From Schlegelella_A sp035995885 (GTDB taxonomy: Bacteria > Pseudomonadota > Gammaproteobacteria > Burkholderiales > Burkholderiaceae_C), in NCBI GenBank assembly GCA_035995885.1, contig DASYKC010000207.1:1-48375 (forward strand): a stretch of DNA of 48,375 bases, written 5' to 3'. A program made the position numbers and the translations under genes. Below the pieces are notes generated by a model that was not told where the DNA came from, searched no databases, and saw only the letters and a program-made list of their open reading frames with translations. Below, piece by piece: positions 15,651 to 23,116 of the stretch (position 1 is the first letter of the stretch; each line of letters starts with the position of its first letter).

Positions 15651-17111
15651 ATGACCGCCGCGCCGCCGTTCGCCCCGAAGCTGAAGGTGCTCGGCGTCGA
15701 GGCGTTCGAGCAGCCGTTTCGCCTGCGTTTGCCGTTTCGTTTCGGCGTCATCACCGTCACCGAGGGCGTGCAGGCATTCCTGCGCGTCCACGTCCGCCTC
15801 GAGGACGGCCGCGAGGGCTTCGGCTACGCCGCCGAGATGCTCGCCGCCAAGTGGTTCGACAAGAGCGCGGCGCTGAGCGACGCGCAGAACCAGGACCAGC
15901 TGCGCAAGTCGATCGAGGTCGCCGCCGCGGCGTACCGCGAGGCGCCGCTGTCGACCGCGTTCGACCTCTTCGCCGACAACTATCGCCACCAGCTGCGCGC
16001 CGGCCGCGAGCTCGGCCTGCCGCCGCTCGCCGCCGGCTTCGGCAACGCGCTCGTCGACCGCGGGGTCCTCGACGCCGTCTGCCGGCTGCACGGCGTCAGC
16101 TTCTGGACAGCGCTGCGCAGCAACCTGCCGGGCATGGTGCCGCATCCGATCGTTCCCGATCTCGGCACGTTCGACTTCACGTCGTTCCTGGCGGGATTGC
16201 AGCCGGCGACGAGCATCGAGGCGCGCCACACCGTCGGCCTCGTCGATCCGATCATCGCGAGCGATCAGGCTGCGGGAACGCGCGTCGACGACGGCCTGCC
16301 CGAGACGCTCGAGGAGGTCGTCGCGACCTACGGCCAGCGCTGCTTCAAGCTCAAGGTCGGCGGCGACCGCAAGGCCGACCTCGACCGCCTCGTCCGCATC
16401 GCCGGCGTCCTCGACAACGTCGCCGGGGCGCTCCACGTCACCCTCGACGGCAACGAGCAGTACGACGACGTCGAGTCGGTCGTCGAGCTGTGGACGGCGA
16501 TGGAGGCCGAGCCGGCGCTGCACAAGCTCTGCGCGGCGACGCTCTTCATCGAGCAGCCGATCAAGCGCGCGGTCGCGCTCTCGCGCAGCATCGCGCCGCT
16601 GGCCCGCCTCCGGCCGGTGATCATCGACGAGTCCGACGGCGAGCTCGACGCGTTCGTCCGCGCCCGCGCCCTCGGCTACGGCGGCGTCTCGTCGAAGGAC
16701 TGCAAGGGCTTCTACAAGTCGATCGTCAACCTGGCGCGCTGCCGCGTCTGGAACGCCGAGGACGACGGCGGCGCGTACTTCCTCTCGGGCGAGGACCTGA
16801 CGACGCAGGCGGGGCTCTCGGTGCAGCAGGACCTGGCGCTGGTCGCGCTGCTCGGCCTCGCCGACGTCGAGCGCAACGGCCACCACTTCATCGACGGCTT
16901 CGCCGGCCGGCCGCAAGGCGAGAGCCTCGCCTTTCTCGAGGCCCACCCCGACCTCTATCACGAGGCCGACCGGCGCGTCCGCCTGACGATCGAGCGCGGC
17001 CGCATCGCCCTCGGCTCGCTCGAATGCGCCGGCTTCGGCAGCGCCGTCGTTCCCGACCTGTCGACGACGGCGCCGATGCCGCGCGCCGACTGGCCGCCAC
17101 CGCGCGTCTGA
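15651..17111 (+). CDS. enolase-superfamily protein (mandelate racemase/muconate lactonizing enzyme type)
   Basis: A 486-residue enolase-superfamily enzyme, longer than the ~370-400 usual. The first catalytic Lys pair is in FKLKVGG (K233/K235). Metal ligands are expected at D266 (TLDGNEQ), E301 (FIEQP) and D326/E327 (IIDESDG), and the second Lys at K349/K352 (SSKDCKG). Lys on both sides of the barrel allows racemase, epimerase, cycloisomerase or acid-sugar dehydratase chemistry on a carboxylate. It lies between a DapA-like aldolase and a PhyH oxygenase in a tight operon. It is not GudD-like. The best guess is processing of a substrate carboxylate before aldol cleavage; the substrate is unknown. 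Confidence 0.88.
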   Translation: MTAAPPFAPKLKVLGVEAFEQPFRLRLPFRFGVITVTEGVQAFLRVHVRLEDGREGFGYAAEMLAAKWFDKSAALSDAQNQDQLRKSIEVAAAAYREAPLSTAFDLFADNYRHQLRAGRELGLPPLAAGFGNALVDRGVLDAVCRLHGVSFWTALRSNLPGMVPHPIVPDLGTFDFTSFLAGLQPATSIEARHTVGLVDPIIASDQAAGTRVDDGLPETLEEVVATYGQRCFKLKVGGDRKADLDRLVRIAGVLDNVAGALHVTLDGNEQYDDVESVVELWTAMEAEPALHKLCAATLFIEQPIKRAVALSRSIAPLARLRPVIIDESDGELDAFVRARALGYGGVSSKDCKGFYKSIVNLARCRVWNAEDDGGAYFLSGEDLTTQAGLSVQQDLALVALLGLADVERNGHHFIDGFAGRPQGESLAFLEAHPDLYHEADRRVRLTIERGRIALGSLECAGFGSAVVPDLSTTAPMPRADWPPPRV

Positions 17112-17136
17112 CCGCGGCACCGCCCGGAGCTTCGCG

Positions 17137-17874
17137 ATGGACGCGATCGACCTCGCCTTCTACCGTCATCAGGGTCACCTGACCGTCAACGGCGTCTTCG
17201 CCGCCGACGAGACCGACGCGCTCATCGCCGACATCGAGGCCTGGGGCGAGAGCTTCCTCGCCGAGCTGCCGGTCGAGCAGCGCGTCTGGTACGTCGACGG
17301 CGGCGTCAAGGCGCGCACCGTGCTGCGCAAGCTCGACAACCCGCACGCGCACCGGCCGGCGGTGCAGAAGCTCGCGCGCGACCCGCGCCTGGTCGCGCTG
17401 GTCGAGCAGGTCCTCGGCCGCGGCGTCTCGGTCTACTTCAGCCAGGTCTTCTTCAAGGCGCCCGAAGGCGGCGGCCCGAAGCCGGCGCACCAGGACAACT
17501 TCTACTTCGGCCCGACCGACATCGAAGGCGTCGTCACCGCCTGGATCGCGCTCGACGATGCGACGCTCGAGAACGGATGCCTCTACTTCGGCGAAGGGAC
17601 GAACCAGGGCCCGGTCTACGACCACGTCGCGCCGCCGGCCGAGCCGTTCAACCTGCAGCTGCCGCCGGCCGTGCTCGACAAGCAGCCGATGGCGCCGGCG
17701 CCGGTTCGCAAGGGCGGCGTGAGCTTTCATCACGGCAACACCTTCCACCAGTCGGGTCCGAACCACAGCACGCGCTGGCGCCGCGCCTGCGCGCTCCACT
17801 ACGTCAGCAACGGCGTCGAGTTCGCGACCCCGGCGCTCCCCTACGACCACGCGTTGAAGCTGCGCATCACCTGA
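17137..17874 (+). CDS. phytanoyl-CoA dioxygenase (PhyH) family protein
   Basis: A 245-residue Fe(II)/2-oxoglutarate-dependent oxygenase. The iron triad is H118-x-D120 in AHQDNFYF and H204 in NTFHQSGPNHS, with the 2-oxoglutarate-binding Arg in STRWRR (about 213-216). The central AWIALDDATLENGCLYF is the typical PhyH core. Such enzymes hydroxylate diverse small molecules. Being last in an operon with an aldolase and an enolase-superfamily enzyme, it probably hydroxylates or opens the substrate. The gene is followed by a 7-bp GC hairpin (17878-17894) and a family B repeat, separating it from the convergent ABC ATPase gene. Confidence 0.9.
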   Translation: MDAIDLAFYRHQGHLTVNGVFAADETDALIADIEAWGESFLAELPVEQRVWYVDGGVKARTVLRKLDNPHAHRPAVQKLARDPRLVALVEQVLGRGVSVYFSQVFFKAPEGGGPKPAHQDNFYFGPTDIEGVVTAWIALDDATLENGCLYFGEGTNQGPVYDHVAPPAEPFNLQLPPAVLDKQPMAPAPVRKGGVSFHHGNTFHQSGPNHSTRWRRACALHYVSNGVEFATPALPYDHALKLRIT

Positions 17875-17877
17875 AAG

Positions 17878-17894
17878 CGGCCCCGACGGGGCCG
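17878..17894 (+). terminator. GC hairpin after the PhyH gene
   Basis: CGGCCCC pairs with GGGGCCG over a GAC loop, three bases after the stop codon. A C/T-rich tract, not a T-run, follows, so it may be a weak terminator or an mRNA 3'-end stabiliser. It abuts the family B repeat. Confidence 0.45.
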
Positions 17895-17895
17895 G

Positions 17896-17943
17896 CCCCT
17901 CCCTCTCGGAGGGAGGGGAGCGAAGCGGGGAGGAAGCAATCCC
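17896..17943. repeat. dispersed palindromic repeat, family B copy 2
   Basis: CCCCTCCCTC (17896-17905) and GAGGGAGGGG (17909-17918) form a perfect 10-bp stem with a TCG loop, followed by a GGGGAGGAAGCAATCC tail. It is closely similar to 3183-3223. It lies between convergent genes, where a strong stem would also impede read-through. Confidence 0.8.
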
Positions 17944-17952
17944 GTGCCGCGA

Positions 17953-17989
17953 GGCATGGAGCGAGCCGCCGAGCGGCTCACTCCATGCC
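17953..17989 (-). terminator. long hairpin overlapping the stop of the ABC ATPase gene
   Basis: The arms 17953-17969 and 17973-17989 are 17 bases each with a single mismatch (C/T), around a 3-base CGA loop. The structure includes the ATPase stop codon (17978-17980) and encodes its last residues (LLGME). No T-run follows on the minus strand, so it may protect the mRNA end more than terminate. Confidence 0.5.
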
Positions 17990-18745
17990 GAGCAACTTGT
18001 AGATTCGTCGCGTGTAGACGCCGAATGCCTCGTGCGTCTTCATGTCGAGCGTGCGCGGATGCGGCAGGTCGATCGCGAAGTCGTCGGCCATGCGCGCCGG
18101 GCCGGCGCTGAAGACGACGACCCGGGTGCCGAGGAAGACCGCTTCGGAGATGCCGTGGGTGACGAACAGGATCGTCTTGCCGGCTTCCTTCCAGATGCGC
18201 AGCAGCTCGAGGTTCATCTTCTCGCGCGTCAGCGCGTCGAGGGCACCGAAGGGCTCGTCCATCAGGACGAGCCGCGGGTCGTGGACGAGCGCGCGCGCGA
18301 TCGCGGCGCGTTGCTGCATGCCGCCCGAGAGCTCGTAGGGGCGCTTGTCCTCGGCGCCCTTCAGCCCCACCAGCGCGAGCAGGTCGCGGGCGCGCTCGCG
18401 GCTCGCCTTCGCCGGCAGGCCGAGGATCTCGGCCGGCAGGAGGACGTTGTCGATGATCGTTCGCCACTTCAGCAGCAGCGGCTGCTGGAACACCATGCCG
18501 ATGTCCTTGCCCGGATCGAAGGGAACGGCGTCGGAGCCGATCTTGACCGTGCCGGCGTCGTGCGGGTGCAGGCCGGCGAGGATCTTGAGCAGCGTGCTCT
18601 TGCCGCAGCCCGACGGGCCGACGAGGCAGGCGAGCTCGCCCGGCATGACGTCGAAGGTCGCGTCGGAGATCGCGAGGTGCGCCTTCGCGCCCTGGCCGTA
18701 GGTCTTGGCGATGCCGGCGAGGTGGATGAACGGCTCAGTGCTCAT
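17978..18745 (-). CDS. ABC transporter ATP-binding protein, NitT/TauT type
   Basis: A 255-residue cytoplasmic ATPase of the nitrate/sulfonate/taurine import family (SsuB/TauB-like). Walker A is GPSGCGKST, the Q-loop VFQQPLLLKW, the signature LSGGMQQR, Walker B RLVLMDEPFGALD and the switch His is in FVTHGISEAV. It is cotranscribed with the permease upstream (22-bp gap). The matching solute-binding protein is divergent, starting at 19678. A strong hairpin overlaps its stop codon. The substrate is not readable from the ATPase. Confidence 0.93.
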   Translation of the reverse strand: MSTEPFIHLAGIAKTYGQGAKAHLAISDATFDVMPGELACLVGPSGCGKSTLLKILAGLHPHDAGTVKIGSDAVPFDPGKDIGMVFQQPLLLKWRTIIDNVLLPAEILGLPAKASRERARDLLALVGLKGAEDKRPYELSGGMQQRAAIARALVHDPRLVLMDEPFGALDALTREKMNLELLRIWKEAGKTILFVTHGISEAVFLGTRVVVFSAGPARMADDFAIDLPHPRTLDMKTHEAFGVYTRRIYKLLGME

Positions 18746-18767
18746 CGCAGCGAGGCGCCGTCGAGCC

Positions 18768-19535
18768 TCATGACACGCGGGCGTCGGGGACGACGAGGGC
18801 GCGCTCGAGCGCGATCACCGCGCCGTAGAGCAGCATGCCGATCATCGTGATCAGGAGCACCGCCATGAACATCGCCGCCGTGTCGAGCGTCACCTGCACC
18901 TGCAGCATGAGGTAGCCGAGGCCCTTGTCCGAGCCAAGGAACTCGCCGACGATCGCGCCGGCGACGGCGAGGATCGCCGCCACCTTCATCCCCGAGAAGA
19001 TGTACGGCAGCGCGCCCGGCAGCTGGATCTTCGTGAACACCTGCCAGCGCGAGCCGCGCAGCGTCCGCACCAGGTCGAGGAGGTCGGGCTCGACCTCGCG
19101 CAGGCCGCGCACCGTCGTCAAGAGGATCGGGAAGACGCAGATCGAGAACGCGATCATCATGTTCGGGACGACGCCGTACTTGAACCAGACGATGATCAGC
19201 GGGCCGAGCGCGACCTTCGGGATCATGTTGAGGCTGACGAGGAGCGGCATCATCAGCGCCTCGAGCGGCTTCGACCAGGTGAAGGCGAGCGCGAGCAGCA
19301 CGCCGACCACGAGCGCGAAGGCGTAGCCGCCGAAGATCTCGGTCGCCGTCACCGCGGCGTTGGTCCACCAGTTGTAGTTGCCGGCGAAGATCGTCTTCGC
19401 GGTGTCGACCGGCGACGGCATCACGAACTTCGGCACGTCGCCGAACTTCACGAACAGGTACCAGACGAGCAGCAGCGCCAGGTGCGAGACCACCGCCATG
19501 AGCGTTCGCGTCCAGCGGTCGTCGAGCGTGGGCAT
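18768..19535 (-). CDS. ABC transporter permease, NitT/TauT type
   Basis: A 255-residue inner-membrane permease with about six hydrophobic segments. It has the BPD_transp_1 EAA-like loop: LLDLVRTLRGSRWQVFTKIQLPGALPYIFSGMK, given here as a region at about residues 163-195. This is the SsuC/TauC class. It is first in the minus-strand permease-ATPase operon and divergent from the solute-binding protein gene across a 142-bp gap, which should hold both promoters. There is no adjacent regulator gene. Confidence 0.93.
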   Translation of the reverse strand: MPTLDDRWTRTLMAVVSHLALLLVWYLFVKFGDVPKFVMPSPVDTAKTIFAGNYNWWTNAAVTATEIFGGYAFALVVGVLLALAFTWSKPLEALMMPLLVSLNMIPKVALGPLIIVWFKYGVVPNMMIAFSICVFPILLTTVRGLREVEPDLLDLVRTLRGSRWQVFTKIQLPGALPYIFSGMKVAAILAVAGAIVGEFLGSDKGLGYLMLQVQVTLDTAAMFMAVLLITMIGMLLYGAVIALERALVVPDARVS

Positions 19536-19634
19536 CGGCAGGTCGGAGTCGAAGGATGTGGCGTTCGTCGAGCGCGCCGATGATAGGGCCGCGCCTCGGG
19601 GTCATTGCTCTCCTCGGCCACGGGGGGCCGTTGC

Positions 19635-19640
19635 TAGACT
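19635..19640 (+). promoter_or_regulatory. candidate -10 box (TAGACT) of the solute-binding protein gene
   Basis: TAGACT is 37 bases upstream of the start codon in the divergent gap with the permease gene. The same hexamer stands before tRNA-Arg. No convincing -35 was found. Confidence 0.35.
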
Positions 19641-19677
19641 CGTCGCGACCCGCCGCCGGGACCCTCCAGGAGAAGAC

Positions 19678-20676
19678 ATGCAGCTGTTCCCACGCCTCGC
19701 CCTCGCCGCCGGCATCGCCGCCGCGAGCCTCGCCTCGGCGCCGGCTTTCGCGCAGACCAAGCTCGACTTCATCCTCAACTGGGTGCCGGGCGGCGATCAC
19801 GCGCCGTACTACTACGCCAAGAAGATGGGCTGGTACAAGGACGCGGGCATCGACCTCAACCTCGAGCCCGGCAAGGGCTCGGCGGTCGCGGTGCAGAAGG
19901 TCGCGGCCGGCGCCAATCCGGTCGGCCTCGCCGACATGCCGAACGCGCTGACGCTGCGCGGCAAGGGCGCCGACACCGTCGGCGTCTTCAACGTCTACGC
20001 CAATTCGCCGCAGGGCCTGTACTGGCTGAAGAGCTCGGGCATCAAGTCGGTGAAGGACCTCGCCGGCAAGAAGATCGGCAACCCCGCCGGCGACGGCGCG
20101 CGCACGATCTGGCCGGCGCTCGCCAAGGCCAACGGCATGGACGCGGGCTCGGTGACCTGGGTCAACATCGATGCCAACTCGAAGCTCGCCGCGCTGAAGG
20201 CGAAGTCGATCGACGCGACGACCTCGTTCTACAACATCCACCACATCTTCCAGAAGGAGCTCGGCGACGACATGGGCTTCGTCGCCTGGAAGGACGCCGG
20301 CCTCAACACCTACGGCAACACGGTGATCGTCAACGGCGACTACCTGAAGAAGAACAAGCCGGTGATCGCCGCCTTCGTCAAGGTGACGCAGCGCGCGTTC
20401 GCCGCCTGCGTCGCGACGCCGGCGCCGTGCGTGCAGGCGCTGATCGACGCCAACGGCGCGCTCCAGCTCGACAACGAGGCGACCAACTGGAAGCTGGTGA
20501 CGGTGCTGATGCGTGACAAGTACTCGGAAGGCATCGCGCTCGGCATCCTCGACGACGCGCGCATGGCCGCCGACTACGACCTCGTCAAGACCTACATCGG
20601 TCTCGACGCGCCGTACGACGTGAAGGCCGCGTACACGAACGAGTTCCTCGACCGCTCGATCAAGATGCCGAAGTGA
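19678..20676 (+). CDS. ABC transporter substrate-binding protein, NMT1/THI5-like
   Basis: A 332-residue periplasmic binding protein with a Sec signal peptide cleaved after AFAQ (about residue 25). The NMT1/THI5 fold is shown by LDFILNWVPGGDHAPYYYAKKMGW, a central GKGSAVAVQKVAAGANPVGLADM and GKKIGNPAGDGAR. Relatives bind thiamine precursors, riboflavin, taurine or nitrate. The pocket here does not identify the ligand. AGGAGA (19668-19673) supports the ATG at 19678. Its ATPase and permease are on the other strand. A perfect 11-bp hairpin overlaps its stop codon and may ensure higher SBP transcript levels. Confidence 0.93.
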   Translation: MQLFPRLALAAGIAAASLASAPAFAQTKLDFILNWVPGGDHAPYYYAKKMGWYKDAGIDLNLEPGKGSAVAVQKVAAGANPVGLADMPNALTLRGKGADTVGVFNVYANSPQGLYWLKSSGIKSVKDLAGKKIGNPAGDGARTIWPALAKANGMDAGSVTWVNIDANSKLAALKAKSIDATTSFYNIHHIFQKELGDDMGFVAWKDAGLNTYGNTVIVNGDYLKKNKPVIAAFVKVTQRAFAACVATPAPCVQALIDANGALQLDNEATNWKLVTVLMRDKYSEGIALGILDDARMAADYDLVKTYIGLDAPYDVKAAYTNEFLDRSIKMPK

Positions 20677-20699
20677 CTTGCTCGCGGCGCGAGCAAGTC
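20675..20699 (+). terminator. perfect hairpin overlapping the SBP stop codon
   Basis: GACTTGCTCGC (20675-20685) pairs perfectly with GCGAGCAAGTC (20689-20699) over a GGC loop. It begins inside the stop codon (20674-20676) and runs directly into family A repeat copy 2. There is no U-tract; partial termination or mRNA stabilisation is likely. Confidence 0.5.
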
Positions 20700-20761
20700 A
20701 TCCTGAACGCAGTGAAGGATCTGCGCGGAGCGACGAGATCCCTCGCTTCGCTCAGGACGAC
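20697..20761. repeat. dispersed inverted-repeat element, family A copy 2
   Basis: The left arm (20697-20722) and right arm (20735-20761) are inverted copies fitting CYGARCGMAGYGARGGATC, as at 2099-2161. It sits between the SBP hairpin and the methyltransferase gene. Four arms in two copies define the consensus. Confidence 0.8.
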
Positions 20762-20794
20762 AGCTTCTGAACAGCTTGCCATGACAGTGTCCCC

Positions 20795-21805
20795 ATGACC
20801 GCTCCTCACATCAAGACCACCGTCGTCGGCTCGTATCCCGTGCCCGAGTGGCTCGTCGCCGCGCCGTCCGAGCAGGCGCTGATCGACGCGACCCGCGTCG
20901 TCATCGCGACGCAGGAGGCGGCCGGCGTCGACGTCGTCTGCGACGGCGAGCTGTACCGCTTCGACGTCAACCATCCCGAGACGAACGGGATGATCGAGTA
21001 CTTCGTCCGGCCGATGCAGGGCGTTCGCTACGAGATGACCTTCGACGAGGTGACCGCCTACCGCTCGCTGCCGGGAATGCGTTTTCGCACCCGCCCGCCC
21101 GGCGTCGTCGACGGACAGCTCTCGAGCGGCACGCTCGACCTGCCGCTCGCCTGCCAGCGCGCCCAGGCGCTGGCGACGAAGACCTTCAAGTTCACCGTCA
21201 CCGGCCCGCACATGCTCGCCAAGACGCTGCTCAACCGCCACTACGCCGACACGCCGGCGCTCGCCCATGCGATCGCCGACGTTCTCGCCGAGCAGGTGAA
21301 GCATCTCGACGCCGACATCGTCCAGCTCGACGAGGCCAACCTGCCCGGCCATCCCGAGGAATGGGAGTGGGCCGCGTCGGCGCTCAATCGCGTCCTCGAC
21401 GCCGTCAGGACGACGCCGGCGGTGCACCTCTGCTTCGGCAACTACGGCGGCCAGAGCGTCCAGCACGGCACCTGGGAGCACCTCATGCGCTACCTGAACG
21501 CGCTCCACGCCGACCACGTCGTCCTCGAGTGCGCGCACCGCCCGGCCGAGGAGCTCGCGGTGTTCAAGGACCTGAAGCCCGAAATCGGCTTCGGCCTCGG
21601 CGTCGTCGACATCAAGGCGACCGAGATCGAGTCGGCCGACGCCGTCGCGCGCGCGATCGAGCGCGCCGAGCAGACGCTCGGCCGCGGCCGGGTCCGCTAC
21701 ATCCACCCCGACTGCGGCTTCTGGATGCTGAAGCGGCCGATCGCCGACGCCAAGATCCGGGCGCTGGCGCAAGGACGTGATCTCTACGAGGGCCGCGCCA
21801 GCTAG
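20795..21805 (+). CDS. cobalamin-independent methionine synthase (MetE C-domain)-like methyltransferase
   Basis: A 336-residue single-domain protein equivalent to the catalytic C-terminal barrel of MetE. The zinc ligands are all present: H211-x-C213 in VHLCFGNYGG, E245 in LECAHR and C307 in HPDCGFW. The substrate Asp is in QLDEANLP (D179). It lacks the MetE N-terminal domain, as in YxjG/YxjH-like and archaeal enzymes, so the methyl donor may not be methyltetrahydrofolate polyglutamate. It follows the ABC solute-binding protein across a repeat element. I infer a demethylation or thiol-methyl transfer step on an imported compound, which is unproven. Confidence 0.88.
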   Translation: MTAPHIKTTVVGSYPVPEWLVAAPSEQALIDATRVVIATQEAAGVDVVCDGELYRFDVNHPETNGMIEYFVRPMQGVRYEMTFDEVTAYRSLPGMRFRTRPPGVVDGQLSSGTLDLPLACQRAQALATKTFKFTVTGPHMLAKTLLNRHYADTPALAHAIADVLAEQVKHLDADIVQLDEANLPGHPEEWEWAASALNRVLDAVRTTPAVHLCFGNYGGQSVQHGTWEHLMRYLNALHADHVVLECAHRPAEELAVFKDLKPEIGFGLGVVDIKATEIESADAVARAIERAEQTLGRGRVRYIHPDCGFWMLKRPIADAKIRALAQGRDLYEGRAS

Positions 21806-21934
21806 GCCGACGAGGCGTCGGACCTGTCCGACCACGAACCGGGCCGTTGCCGACGCCGCGCCCGCGTCGGCACCGACGCCGCCCGGTCAACCACCGCGCG
21901 ACAATCGACCCCAGTAGCCTGCCGCCCGACCCCG

Positions 21935-22339
21935 ATGGACAACGCCCGCATCTACATCGTCGAAGACAGCTCGATCATTCGCGAGAACCTGATCGAGGCC
22001 TTGCACGAGAACGCGCCGGTCGAGGTCGTCGGCACGGCCGACGACGAGAAATCGGCGGTGGCGTGGCTGCGCGACCGCAGCCACGCGTCCGACCTCGTCA
22101 TCGTCGACATCTTCCTGAAGAGCGGCTCGGGCCTCGGCGTGCTGAAGGCGATGGACGACATGCCCGACGCGCCGCCGCGAATCGTCCTCAGCAATCACGC
22201 GACGCCCGAGATCCGCGTCAAGTGCCGGCAGCTCGGCGCGACCCAGGTGTTCGACAAGTCGAACGAGCTCGACGAGATGCTCGGCTGGCTCAACCGCTTC
22301 GCGCAAAGCGATCGCGGAGCTGCTGTGTCGCACTCCTGA
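21935..22339 (+). CDS. stand-alone response-regulator receiver protein
   Basis: A 134-residue single receiver domain without an output domain. Acidic residues E10/D11 (IVEDSS), phospho-acceptor D58 (LVIVDIF), conserved Ser in LSNH (about S86) and K108 (VFDKSN) are all present, so it should be phosphorylated. FLKSGSGLGVLKAM is typical of receivers that pair with hybrid kinases. There is no kinase adjacent; the nearest is the hybrid kinase about 9.5 kb away. Its last 50 bases overlap the 3' end of the convergent aldolase gene, so the C-terminal tail (SDRGAAVSHS) is written over that gene. Confidence 0.9.
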   Translation: MDNARIYIVEDSSIIRENLIEALHENAPVEVVGTADDEKSAVAWLRDRSHASDLVIVDIFLKSGSGLGVLKAMDDMPDAPPRIVLSNHATPEIRVKCRQLGATQVFDKSNELDEMLGWLNRFAQSDRGAAVSHS

Positions 22340-23078
22340 AGACACCGAGGTCGCTGCCGACGGCGACGAAGGTCGCGCCCATCGCCAGGTAGCGGCGCGC
22401 GTCGGCCTCGACCGACGCGAGGATGCCGATCGGCTTGCCGGCCGACTTGGTGGCGTCGAACACCGCGGCGATCGCCGCCTGCACGCTCGGGTGGTTCGCG
22501 TTGCCGAGGTGGCCGAACGCCGCGGCGAGATCGGATGGGCCGACGAAGATGCCGTCGACGCCTTCGACGGCGGCGATCTCGGCCGCCGCGTCGAGGCCGG
22601 TGCGGCTCTCGATCTGCAGCATGACGCTGATCTGGGCGTTGATGTCGCGGAAGTAGTCGGCGACGGTGCCGAAGCGGTTGCTGCGCTGCGAGATCGAGAC
22701 GCCGCGGATGCCGGCCGGCGGATAGCGCGTCGCCGCGACGGCGCGGCGCGCATCGTCGACGGTCTGCACGAACGGGACGAGGAAGTTGTAGAAGCCGGCG
22801 TCGAGCAGGCGCTTGATCTCGACGGCGTCGTTCCACGACGGCCGGACGACCGGCGCGCTGGCGCTGTCCTTGAGCGCCATCAGCTGCGGGATGAAGGTCG
22901 TGACGTCGTTGGGCGAGTGCTCGCCGTCGAGGAGCAGCCAGTCGAAGCCGGCGATGCCGAGGACCTCGGTCGTGATCGGATTGGCGAGCGAGCACCAGCA
23001 GCCGATCAGCGTCTCGCCGGCGAGCAGGCGCCGCTTGAACGAGTTCGGGAAGGCGCGGTACGGGTCGGGCGATGTCAT
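22290..23078 (-). CDS. garL: 2-dehydro-3-deoxyglucarate aldolase, GarL type
   Basis: A 262-residue HpcH/HpaI-family class II aldolase. It splits 5-keto-4-deoxy-D-glucarate (or 2-keto-3-deoxyglucarate) into pyruvate and tartronate semialdehyde. It aligns closely by eye with E. coli GarL: NPITTEVLGIAGFDWLLLDGEHSPND, RYPPAGIRGVS, the metal-site ESRTG, and VGSDLGVFRSATQ. The ATG at 23078 has AGGAG at good spacing. It is last in the minus-strand regulator-dehydratase-binding protein-aldolase unit. Its end overlaps the receiver gene by 50 bases on the opposite strand. Tartronate semialdehyde reductase and glycerate kinase are not in the window. Confidence 0.93.
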   Translation of the reverse strand: MTSPDPYRAFPNSFKRRLLAGETLIGCWCSLANPITTEVLGIAGFDWLLLDGEHSPNDVTTFIPQLMALKDSASAPVVRPSWNDAVEIKRLLDAGFYNFLVPFVQTVDDARRAVAATRYPPAGIRGVSISQRSNRFGTVADYFRDINAQISVMLQIESRTGLDAAAEIAAVEGVDGIFVGPSDLAAAFGHLGNANHPSVQAAIAAVFDATKSAGKPIGILASVEADARRYLAMGATFVAVGSDLGVFRSATQQLRDRFARSG

Positions 23079-23116
23079 CTTCTGCTCCTGTGTGGGCGGC
23101 GGCGCGCGTCCGTCCG

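Noticed and set aside
15651..17111. Annotation of the enolase-superfamily gene as a second glucarate dehydratase
   Set aside because: It lacks the GSHSNNHFD catalytic-His segment of GudD and has a Lys-based second half instead.
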